20,908 nt of DNA, from contig JAFRWQ010000166.1 of assembly GCA_017437925.1 (NCBI GenBank), positions 1 through 20,908 on the forward strand, in the 5' to 3' direction. This DNA comes from Bacillota bacterium (lineage in GTDB: Bacteria > Bacillota_A > Clostridia > Peptostreptococcales > Anaerovoracaceae). Positions 15,102 to 20,908 of this stretch are shown here, piece by piece. Position numbers and translations under genes: made by a program. The notes under the pieces are model-generated. The model did not search any database. It saw only the letters and a program-made list of their open reading frames with translations, and had not been told where the DNA came from. Positions within the stretch are counted from its first letter, which is position 1; the number at the start of each line of letters is the position of its first letter.

Positions 15102-15131
15102 TTTACAATCAAATTAAAATACTGGTAAAAT
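15102..15131 (+). promoter_or_regulatory. Sigma-A-type promoter of the gene at 15162
   Basis: TTTACA (15102-15107) and TAAAAT (15126-15131) are separated by 18 bases, and a TGG just before the -10 gives an extended -10. Transcription would start near 15138, giving a 24-base leader that holds the GGAGGAAC ribosome site. Confidence 0.65.
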
Positions 15132-15161
15132 ATGAGTCGATGAGGTTTCAGGAGGAACAAA

Positions 15162-15686
15162 ATGTCGCTTTTCAGAAAGAGAGACCCCAAGCCCCAGGCC
15201 AAGCCGCAGGCCAGGCCGCAGCCCGATCTCGCGGGAGAGGTACCCGTAGTGAACGTAGTTCAGGCAAGCCTCAACTGGGCTGTGCCCTACACCAACAACG
15301 ACAACAATTACCACATGCCCGCGGGAGAGTACACGGAGAAGACCAAGGAAAACTTCTTCAAGGTACTTAAGAATGCCGCGAACAAGGCGGTAGGCGTCCC
15401 CAAGGAGATGAAGGCTCTCGGCGCCGCGGCCGCAAAGGGAAAACAGGGCGAGGTGATGAACAAGCTTGTAAACGAAAACCTGCCGAATAAGGACAAGCTG
15501 TACGGCATGGAGAGCAGCAAGCTGAGCAAAGAACTGGATATCAACATACTGTACGGCAAGGATTCTGTGTATATGGCAGCGCCTGCGGCAAATGAGGCGC
15601 CGAAAGCGAGCGCTCCCGTAAAGGAGGTTCAGCAGGCGGAAAAGACCGCGCAGAGCGGTCCGGCGCCCACCGTACCTATGGCATAG
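15162..15686 (+). CDS. Orphan 174-residue protein with Pro/Gln/Ala-rich ends
   Basis: I do not recognise this protein. It begins with M-S-L-F-R-K-R-D and a short P-K-P-Q-A / P-Q-A-R repeat, has no signal peptide and no membrane helix. A central helical region (about residues 50-130) carries many Lys and Ala, with segments such as Y-T-E-K-T-K-E-N-F-F-K-V-L and L-V-N-E-N-L-P-N-K-D-K-L. A Pro/Ala/Lys-rich tail ends in T-V-P-M-A. Expression looks strong: AGGAGG nine bases ahead, extended -10 promoter, tandem activator-like repeat and a perfect terminator. The helical part faintly resembles part of the C-terminal extension of the ATPase at 11155 (shared T-K-x-x-x-F-K and small-residue spacing); this is by eye only. 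A scaffold or regulatory role is possible. Confidence 0.75.
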   Translation: MSLFRKRDPKPQAKPQARPQPDLAGEVPVVNVVQASLNWAVPYTNNDNNYHMPAGEYTEKTKENFFKVLKNAANKAVGVPKEMKALGAAAAKGKQGEVMNKLVNENLPNKDKLYGMESSKLSKELDINILYGKDSVYMAAPAANEAPKASAPVKEVQQAEKTAQSGPAPTVPMA

Positions 15687-15702
15687 ATTATCTGCATACA
15701 TT

Positions 15703-15741
15703 AAACGGGAAGCCCTGAATATCAAGGCTTCCCGTTTGTTT
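15703..15741 (+). terminator. Rho-independent terminator of the gene at 15162
   Basis: A 12-bp perfect stem (15703-15714 with 15726-15737, 11-base loop) ends in a T-rich GTTTGTTTAT tail. It also lies behind the convergent aldo/keto reductase gene, but leftward the T tract is poor. Confidence 0.88.
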
Positions 15742-15810
15742 ATGCGCTTCTTTTATGTCTTTGTTTCCGGCTCGACCGGGCAGGGCGTCCTTTCAGCGGC
15801 GCTCTGCTGT

Positions 15811-16923
15811 CTATTCGCCGAAAAGCTCTGCGGCTTTTTTGAGCGTCTCTATGATGTCGATGTGCTGGGGGCAGTGCTCCATGCACTGGCCGCACTGCAG
15901 GCACTCGGAGGCCTTTCCGCCGTCCTTGACCGCTCTGTCGTACTGCTTCTTCGCAGCCTCGAGATTGTTGTATACCGTGTAGTGGTTGAGGGCCTTGAAG
16001 ACGCCGGGGATGTTGATCTGCATCGGGCAACCGTCGACACAGTAGCGGCAGGCCGTGCAGGGGATGGTGGGGATGGAGTTGATGATCTCGACAGCCTTTG
16101 CCACGGTCTTCTGCTCTTCCTCGTTCAGGGGCTCGAAGTTTTCCATGAAGCCCGTGTTGTCCTTCATCTGGTCGAGGTCGCTCATGCCGGAGAGTACGGT
16201 GAGTATGCCCTCGTGGCTGGCCGCGACGCGTATGGCCCAGCTGGCGATGGACATGTCGGGATGGACCGATTTGAAGAGTTGCTGCACTTCTTCGGTCATG
16301 GTTACCAGTGAACCTCCCTTGACCGGTTCCATGATGACGATGGGCTTTCCGAAGCGGCGGGCGGTCTCGTAACAGCCGCGGCTCTGGACGACCTCGTCAT
16401 CCCAGTCTTTATAGTTGATCTGCAGCTGGACGAACTCGGCCTCGGGATGGTCGGTCAGTATCTTTTCTAGCACTTCGGGGCTGTCGTGGAAGGAAAAACC
16501 GATGTGCTTCGCCTTGCCTTCGGCCTTGAACTTCTTCATGAAATCAAAGGCGTGCAGCTTTTCGGCCTTTTCGTAAAGATCCTTGTTGAGGCTGTGGACC
16601 AGGTAGAAATCGAAGTACTCGACGCCGGCGCGGTCCAAAGACTCCTGCGCCAGCAGGGGGAGCTGCTCCTCGCTCTCGGCGTTCCATAAGGGGAGCTTGG
16701 AGGCGCAGACGAAGCTGTCTCTGGGATAACGGTCAACGACGCATTCCTTCAGCGCCATCTCGCTCTTGCCGCCGTCATAGACATAGGCGGTATCGAAATA
16801 TGTGAATCCTTTGGACATGAAGATGTCGACCATCTGCTTGGTCTGCTCAATGTCTTCATCCTGTCCTATTTTCGGAAGGCGCATGAGTCCGAATCCCAGT
16901 TTTTTGATATCGTCGCCCAGCAT
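15811..16923 (-). CDS. Aldo/keto reductase with C-terminal 2x[4Fe-4S] ferredoxin domain
   Basis: A 370-residue cytosolic redox enzyme. The N-terminal about 280 residues are an aldo/keto reductase barrel with the catalytic tetrad D44, Y49, K76 and H110 (F-D-T-A-Y-V-Y, A-S-K-L, L-V-H-S-L). The end carries two ferredoxin motifs, C289-x2-C292-x2-C295-x3-C299-P and C341-x2-C344-x2-C347-x3-C351-P. Such fused enzymes are common in anaerobes and are thought to pass electrons between ferredoxin-like clusters and a carbonyl substrate; substrates are mostly unknown. AAGGAGG precedes the ATG. It lies 168 bases downstream of the nitrogenase-like operon on the same strand but has its own promoter with large inverted repeats, so a functional link is possible, not shown. 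Confidence 0.93.
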   Translation of the reverse strand: MLGDDIKKLGFGLMRLPKIGQDEDIEQTKQMVDIFMSKGFTYFDTAYVYDGGKSEMALKECVVDRYPRDSFVCASKLPLWNAESEEQLPLLAQESLDRAGVEYFDFYLVHSLNKDLYEKAEKLHAFDFMKKFKAEGKAKHIGFSFHDSPEVLEKILTDHPEAEFVQLQINYKDWDDEVVQSRGCYETARRFGKPIVIMEPVKGGSLVTMTEEVQQLFKSVHPDMSIASWAIRVAASHEGILTVLSGMSDLDQMKDNTGFMENFEPLNEEEQKTVAKAVEIINSIPTIPCTACRYCVDGCPMQINIPGVFKALNHYTVYNNLEAAKKQYDRAVKDGGKASECLQCGQCMEHCPQHIDIIETLKKAAELFGE

Positions 16924-16959
16924 AAATAGTTCCTCCTTCTATCAAGTTTGTATTTGTGT

Positions 16960-17022
16960 ACAAAAAATATCATCCGCTGCCATATATTATATCTTTTTTC
17001 GGCGCGGGATGATACTTTTTGT
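16960..17022 (-). promoter_or_regulatory. Aldo/keto reductase promoter flanked by a 16-bp inverted repeat
   Basis: Read leftward, TATAAT (16991-16986) is a perfect -10; no good -35 is seen, which suggests activator dependence. A 16-base sequence at 16960-16975 is repeated in inverted form at 17007-17022 with one mismatch (core TATCATCC). The two copies lie symmetrically around the -10, one over the -35 region and one just after the start site. This fits a pair of operator sites bound by one regulator. Confidence 0.55.
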
Positions 17023-17027
17023 TGTTG

Positions 17028-17043
17028 AAATCGGTTCCGATTT
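17028..17043. promoter_or_regulatory. Inverted repeat AAATCGG-TT-CCGATTT
   Basis: A 7-bp inverted repeat with a 2-base centre lies upstream of the aldo/keto reductase promoter and behind the nitrogenase-like operon. It could be an operator. A weaker cgggag/ctcccg hairpin follows at about 17047-17063 but has no T tract in either direction, so termination of the operon is not clearly marked. Confidence 0.4.
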
Positions 17044-17091
17044 TGCCGGGAGAGGGGCTCCCGCGGGTCTTTGCGGTCTTTCGGCAGCTGT

Positions 17092-18105
17092 TCAGATCAG
17101 CAGATCCGCGATGCCCTCCGTATCGAGGGCGGAGACTGTGTCTTTAAAGATGCCTCCCGACACCGAGATCGTAGGCAGGGGGACGAAATTGCCTTTGACA
17201 AGGGGCTTAAAGCAGGGGTCGGCGATGACGTTGTCATAGCCTTCGATGATTCCTCGTATCTCGTCTTCCGAAGCGGTGTGGAAGCGGCAGAGGCCCGAAG
17301 GGGAGAAGAGGTCGAGGCCGTCGGCGTTCCCCAGGGCCTTGGCAAGGCTCGCGGTCCTCACGTCCTCGCCTATGACGAGGGTCTTTTTGTGGGGCGTTTC
17401 GCAGGGTTCTAAGGGGATGCCGACCTCAAAGGGGATGCCGCAGCGGCGGTGCAGGTATTCGGCGGCAGGAAGGCCCGATGCCGAGACCACGGCGATCTTC
17501 TCGGCGTTCTGGGCGTTTTTCAGGTCTTCGAAGCTGCAGCCGAAGGAAAGGGACGCCTTTAGATCCGGGAAAAGGCTCTTGAGCCTTTCCGAAGCTTCTA
17601 TCCCGTTGTCGTCGAGGGGCAGCTGGCCCAGCACCATGGTGCCGCGGCTCTCTGTTTTTTCGCCGCAGAAGCGCTTAACAAGGGCAAGAAGGACCCTTCC
17701 CGCCCCGTGCACATACGATCTGATGCCATTGCAGTCAAATCCGAAGGAGGGTATGCCGGAGCGCTCCTCGGTCTCGCGGGCTATGCCCTCAAAGTCAGTT
17801 CCCACTACCATGGGAACAGAGCTCCCGACATAGGCGATGAAGTTGGGCTTAAGTATCTCGGCGGCTCTTAAGGCCTTGCCTATCAAGGCTTCGTCGTCTC
17901 CCATCACCGCCTCTATCTCGGTGAGGCCGCTGCAGAAGACCGAGCCGGGTCTGTCGTGCCAGCGGGGCTCATCAAAGGAGACGTAATTCACTGTGCAGCC
18001 GGAGGCGTCGTGTATGAGGACCAGCCCTCCCAGCTCGTACATTGCTTCGCAGGCTCCGCCGTAGTCGGGGGCGAAGGGGGGAAGATCGATGTAAAGATCC
18101 TTCAT
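17092..18105 (-). CDS. Nitrogenase-like component 1 subunit, short form
   Basis: A 337-residue member of the nitrogenase component-1 superfamily (NifD/K/E/N, BchN/B, CfbD, MarD/K). The N-terminal cluster region is recognisable: H-D-A-S-G-C (Cys37, in place of the H-G-x-x-G-C of NifD/K), F-C-S-G-L-T-E-I-E-A-V-M-G (Cys58, equal to the second P-cluster Cys) and Y-V-G-S-S-V-P-M-V-V-G-T-D (the third Cys is Ser here). The protein is much shorter than NifK (about 500), and no Cys/His pair resembling FeMo-cofactor ligands is visible. ATG overlaps the upstream stop by four bases, and AAAGGAGG precedes it, so it is coupled to the 413-residue partner. It likely forms a heterodimer or tetramer with it. 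Family firm, reaction unknown. Confidence 0.85.
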   Translation of the reverse strand: MKDLYIDLPPFAPDYGGACEAMYELGGLVLIHDASGCTVNYVSFDEPRWHDRPGSVFCSGLTEIEAVMGDDEALIGKALRAAEILKPNFIAYVGSSVPMVVGTDFEGIARETEERSGIPSFGFDCNGIRSYVHGAGRVLLALVKRFCGEKTESRGTMVLGQLPLDDNGIEASERLKSLFPDLKASLSFGCSFEDLKNAQNAEKIAVVSASGLPAAEYLHRRCGIPFEVGIPLEPCETPHKKTLVIGEDVRTASLAKALGNADGLDLFSPSGLCRFHTASEDEIRGIIEGYDNVIADPCFKPLVKGNFVPLPTISVSGGIFKDTVSALDTEGIADLLI

Positions 18106-19343
18106 CTGCGGGCCTCCTTTCTTATGTCTTCCGCTGTTTTGGGGTCTTTTGAGGCCTCAAGGATGCGCCCGGCCAGGCTTCTCAGGCCCTGATGGCCCCA
18201 GTCGCCGCTGTCGTAGAAGATGTCGACGCTTTTGGTCGTTCCCTCGAAGCTGGAGGCGACCATGCCTATAGCTATGGCGTCCCGCCTTGCGCCGTAGCTC
18301 CGCGCCCGCGGCACATTTATGCTGCCGCTGTCGACGTCGGGGGCGGTCCTCGCGGCGTCGTCCGAAAGGACGGAGGCGATCTTAAAGCCCGCGGCTTTGA
18401 GGGTGTCTCTTAAGGCGTCGGGGAAAAGGGTCGCCGTGGAATCGATGATGAGCTCGGTGTCTCCGACAGCTTCAGCGGTCTTTCTTAAGATATCCATGGT
18501 CTCTTTTTCCATGGCATCCATGTCGGGAATGGGGGCGTCTATGGCTTCGCAGAGGTCCTTAACGGTCTTTCTGATCGAGACGAGGTCGTATTTTGCGAAG
18601 TAGGGGATGAAGGGGATGCCGAAACGCTCCTTCAGGAGTTTAGCAGCTGAAGAACCGAAGGGCATGAGGCTCATGACCAGGGAAGCCTTACGCACGGCGA
18701 GGAAATCGCCGTAGCTATCCGAAGCCTGGATGTGCAGGGGCCTTAGCCCCGCGCTTTTTATGATGCTGACCAGTTCGTTGTCTTCGGAAAGGGCGATGTT
18801 GGTGCCTATGAAGGCTACGGTATTTTCGCGTTTTAAAACCGCGCCTGTGCCGTCAGCCTCTGCTTTGGGCAGATCCGGCAGGGCGGCGTACATGTCGCGC
18901 TGCAGGGCGACCAGGGGCAGGTCGCCGCTGTATCTGGTGATCGGGCACATTTTGAGCACGAAGCAGTTGACGCCCGGAAAGCGCTCCATGATCTCTTCGC
19001 ACTGGAAACTGTGGTCGTTGCCCAGCATGGCGTCGATGCAGCTGACGTAGAGTATGAGGGCCTTGGGCCTTGGAGATACATCTTCGAGCACCCTGCAGGC
19101 CGCTTCGACTGTTTTTTGTTCGTAGGCGCCGGAGACTATGTCGTCCTCGGTGAGAGCGAGCACGTTTATCCTGTCCTTGTAATCGTATTTGACCGCGTTG
19201 AGGCAGATTATGCGGGCGCATGAGACGGGGCATACTAAGAGTATGCGGCTTTCGGGTATGTCGAGGGCTATGCGGGCGACGTCCCAGCCCCCGTGATAGG
19301 GGTGGCAGTAGCGGGGGAGCCCGCCGGCGTTGTCACTTATCAT
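18102..19343 (-). CDS. Nitrogenase-like component 1 subunit, long form
   Basis: A 413-residue partner of the same superfamily. After an H-P-Y-H-G-G start, the first cluster region reads [11 protein letters not shown] (Cys38, 42, 47; Cys42 fits the first P-cluster position). The second region has [13 protein letters not shown], where the usual Cys is replaced. The third, [13 protein letters not shown], keeps Cys102. The later Rossmann-like parts are recognisable from I-G-T-N near 185, an [11 protein letters not shown] segment, and R-F-G-I-P-F-I-P-Y. The gene starts inside the end of the NifH-like gene (11-base overlap) with AAGGAG seven bases ahead. With the short subunit it would supply four cluster cysteines in total. 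Substrate unknown. Confidence 0.83.
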   Translation of the reverse strand: MISDNAGGLPRYCHPYHGGWDVARIALDIPESRILLVCPVSCARIICLNAVKYDYKDRINVLALTEDDIVSGAYEQKTVEAACRVLEDVSPRPKALILYVSCIDAMLGNDHSFQCEEIMERFPGVNCFVLKMCPITRYSGDLPLVALQRDMYAALPDLPKAEADGTGAVLKRENTVAFIGTNIALSEDNELVSIIKSAGLRPLHIQASDSYGDFLAVRKASLVMSLMPFGSSAAKLLKERFGIPFIPYFAKYDLVSIRKTVKDLCEAIDAPIPDMDAMEKETMDILRKTAEAVGDTELIIDSTATLFPDALRDTLKAAGFKIASVLSDDAARTAPDVDSGSINVPRARSYGARRDAIAIGMVASSFEGTTKSVDIFYDSGDWGHQGLRSLAGRILEASKDPKTAEDIRKEARR

Positions 19344-20094
19344 CTTCGCACTCCTTAAGCACCGCCAGGGCGAGCTTTCTGTAGTCCTCCGCCATGGGGC
19401 TTTCCGGGAAAGCCGAGACCACGGTCATGCCCAGGGCCTCCGCCTTCTGTACGATCTCGTCCCTTGGGATCACCGAGATGAGCCTGCTGTCGATGTCGTC
19501 CGCGAACTTGGTGACTTTGGCGAGCTCGTCCTCCACATTGCGGCAGTTGAGTATCACACCTCTTAAGCGGGCGTAGCCTCTGGCCTTGAAATTGTCCACC
19601 GCGATAGCGATGTTGCCGGCGGCGTAGAGGGCCATCTTCTCGCCCGAGGTCACGACGAAGACATTGCGGGCGTAGCCACCCCGTATGGGCATGGCGAAGC
19701 CTCCGCAGACCACGTCGCCGAGCACGTCGTAGATGACGACGTCGGGCCTGTAGCGCTCAAAAGCCCCCAGCTGCTCCATCTTTTCAAAGGCGGTGATGAT
19801 GCCACGTCCCGCGCAGCCGACCCCGGGGGTGGGGCCTCCGGCCTCTATGCATATGACGCCCTTGTCGCCCTCGGTCACTATGTCTTCGAGAGTGACGGTG
19901 TTTCCCTTTTGCCTTATGGCGTCCAGCACGGTGGTGATCTTCTTCCCGCCGCAGAGGGCTCCGGTGGAGTCAGCCTTGGGGTCGCAGCCCACCTGCATGA
20001 CTTTGTATCCCATGTCGCTGAGCGCCGCGCTCAGGTTGGAGGCGGTGGTGGATTTGCCTATGCCGCCTTTTCCGTAAATCGCTATCTTGATCAT
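19333..20094 (-). CDS. NifH-like nitrogenase iron protein (reductase)
   Basis: A 253-residue P-loop ATPase of the NifH/BchL/CfbC class. The P-loop is G-K-G-G-I-G-K-S-T (8-16), followed by V-G-C-D-P-K-A-D-S. The cluster cysteines that bridge the dimer are Cys94 in G-V-G-C-A-G-R-G and Cys130 in [10 protein letters not shown]; the Arg used in NifH for ADP-ribosylation is also kept (R97). The protein thus looks fully able to carry a [4Fe-4S] cluster and pass electrons with ATP hydrolysis. It is shorter than true NifH (270-297) at the C-terminus. It is the first gene of a three-gene coupled operon; GGAGAAAAGGA precedes the ATG. No nifB, nifE or nifN is in the window, which argues against N2 fixation. 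Confidence 0.93.
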   Translation of the reverse strand: MIKIAIYGKGGIGKSTTASNLSAALSDMGYKVMQVGCDPKADSTGALCGGKKITTVLDAIRQKGNTVTLEDIVTEGDKGVICIEAGGPTPGVGCAGRGIITAFEKMEQLGAFERYRPDVVIYDVLGDVVCGGFAMPIRGGYARNVFVVTSGEKMALYAAGNIAIAVDNFKARGYARLRGVILNCRNVEDELAKVTKFADDIDSRLISVIPRDEIVQKAEALGMTVVSAFPESPMAEDYRKLALAVLKECEDDK

Positions 20095-20150
20095 GATCGT
20101 TCCTTTTCTCCGTTTTTCGGGTAGGCATAAGCTCCCCGACCGTGCTTAAT

Positions 20151-20212
20151 ACTATACCCAAAAGGGCCGAAAGTACATTGCGGATGCAACGAATAAAGAC
20201 GATATTGCGCAA
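20151..20212 (-). promoter_or_regulatory. Putative control region of the nitrogenase-like operon
   Basis: Read leftward, TATAGT (20156-20151) is a possible -10, giving a leader of about 50 bases; no clear -35 is found. Two dyads lie upstream: TTGC-GGAT-GCAA (20178-20189) and the palindrome TTGCGCAA (20205-20212), both built on TTGC/GCAA. They are candidate operator sites. No known riboswitch was recognised. Confidence 0.35.
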
Positions 20213-20366
20213 AAAATAACAAGGTTATGCGGAGTGACGGTGACGCTGCCGGTAGCTGCAGGGCCGGAACGGAAGCCGGCGGAACAGGATCATTCTTTTG
20301 ACGATCCATTCCCTGATCTTTGAGCGCAATGGAATCGGAAAACGAAGAAGCTTAAACAGTTATGAG

Positions 20367-20403
20367 CAAAAAAGCTCACAAAGCAATTTGCTAAGTGAGC
20401 TTT
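20367..20403 (-). terminator. Leftward rho-independent terminator
   Basis: A symmetric hairpin, aaagctcac (20371-20379) with gtgagcttt (20395-20403) and an inner agca/tgct stem, is followed on the minus strand by a run of six T. Rightward there is no T tract. It would end a transcript coming from the right and insulate the nitrogenase-like operon. Confidence 0.75.
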
Positions 20404-20437
20404 GAAATCTGTTCCGTACCGCCGTAAACCGGATCGC

Positions 20438-20468
20438 AAAAAGAAGAAGCCCCGGGACCCGAGGCTTC
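20438..20468 (-). terminator. Second leftward terminator
   Basis: gaagcc (20446-20451) pairs with ggcttc (20463-20468) around an inner cgg/ccg stem. On the minus strand it is followed by TTCTTTTT. It lies 35 bases to the right of the previous terminator, so the two act in tandem on a leftward transcript. Confidence 0.75.
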
Positions 20469-20477
20469 CCAAATACT

Positions 20478-20497
20478 TAAGCATTGAATAATGCTTA
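20478..20497. repeat. Perfect 8-bp hairpin
   Basis: taagcatt (20478-20485) and aatgctta (20490-20497) flank a GAAT loop. No T tract follows on either strand. It stands just ahead of the two leftward terminators. Confidence 0.6.
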
Positions 20498-20908
20498 CAT
20501 GTTAAATAAGAAACGGGTTCCGACACTCCTTTTGGGGTTTCTCCGAAAGTAGGTAAAAAGCCTATAAAAGCTGAAATCTCAAGCTTTTTCAGGTTTTAGG
20601 ACAAGCATGAAAGTCGCTATTTGGTATCAGTTTCCTGTCGTAAACCTGTTGTATGTCGTAAAACGTCAAAATGGCATAATATCAATTAAATTCAAATGTT
20701 TTTGAAAGCCTAAAGCGCTCCAAACGCAACGCAGACTGGATCTTAGATCACCTTCTGCTTTTCGATTCTCTCTGTCCTAGATAAAAGGTGATTTGTATAA
20801 AAATACAAATGGTGTGTTTGCACATAAACTCAAACAAATGCCGCCTTCAATCCGACAAATGGGAATTAGCCAAGCAACTAAAAAGATTTCTTTCTCTTTT
20901 CCATATAA
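20498..20908. other. AT-rich region without a convincing gene
   Basis: The base composition shifts from GC-rich to AT-rich and no credible reading frame is present. It holds several inverted repeats: aaaagct/agctttt (20566-20588), atcacctt/aaggtgat (20747-20792) and atttgtat/atacaaat (20791-20810), plus two copies of TGTCGTAAA (about 20636 and 20655). It may be the 3' part of a leftward transcript from beyond the window, a small RNA gene, or the edge of a mobile element. Between 20213 and 20366 I see only short GC-rich GCCGG repeats. Confidence 0.45.

Noticed and set aside
17047..17063. Terminator after the nitrogenase-like operon
   Set aside because: A cgggag/ctcccg hairpin exists, but no T tract follows it on the minus strand.
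17092..20094. True nitrogen fixation (nifHDK)
   Set aside because: Subunits are far too short, two P-cluster cysteines are missing, no FeMo-cofactor ligands are visible and no nifB/E/N is present.
20290..20526. Leftward open frame of 78 residues
   Set aside because: It spans the two terminators and an 8-bp hairpin and has no ribosome site or recognisable motif.
20498..20810. CRISPR array or insertion sequence end
   Set aside because: Repeats are short, unlike each other and not regularly spaced; no terminal inverted repeat pair or transposase is visible.

Overview
The window reads as chromosome from a GC-rich anaerobic member of the Bacillota, most likely a gut or sediment clostridium. Support comes from strong Shine-Dalgarno sites, a copper-amine-oxidase-like domain typical of clostridial secreted proteins, a DUF4298 protein, an ECF transporter S component, Fe-S enzymes and nitrogenase-like genes. 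Codon use is distinctive: ATA for Ile and AGG for Arg are common despite the high GC. The genus cannot be assigned from the sequence.

Layout, left to right. (1) 1-580: the 3' end of lgt with an unusual Ala/Glu-rich tail, then a terminator. (2) 617-5530: a leftward C69 dipeptidase divergent from a rightward set (ATC-hydrolase-like protein, SAM methyltransferase, secreted 5'-nucleotidase C-domain protein), each side with a good sigma-A promoter. (3) 5582-10733: a tight five-gene operon, MoxR ATPase / DUF58 / multi-TM protein lacking a transglutaminase domain / Pro-Glu-rich lipoprotein with half a FecB-BtuF-like binding fold / ECF S component. (4) 10831-12834: STAS anti-anti-sigma protein, RsbW-like ATPase with a long unknown C-terminal extension, and a divergent peptide deformylase. 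(5) 12924-15686: alpha/beta hydrolase, convergent phosphoribosyltransferase, DUF4298 protein and an orphan 174-residue protein, each bounded by clear terminators. (6) 15811-20094, leftward: a ferredoxin-type aldo/keto reductase with an elaborate promoter, preceded by a translationally coupled three-gene nitrogenase-like operon (one NifH-like, two component-1-like subunits). (7) 20095-20908: no convincing gene, AT-rich to the right, with two leftward terminators.

The strongest candidate for an undescribed system is the nitrogenase-like operon. Its reductase keeps the P-loop and both cluster cysteines. The two catalytic subunits are short and between them retain only four of the six P-cluster-type cysteines, and no NifB/NifEN assembly genes are visible here. 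It probably reduces something other than N2. The MoxR/DUF58/half-SBP lipoprotein/ECF operon and the ATPase with its unknown extension are the next most interesting.
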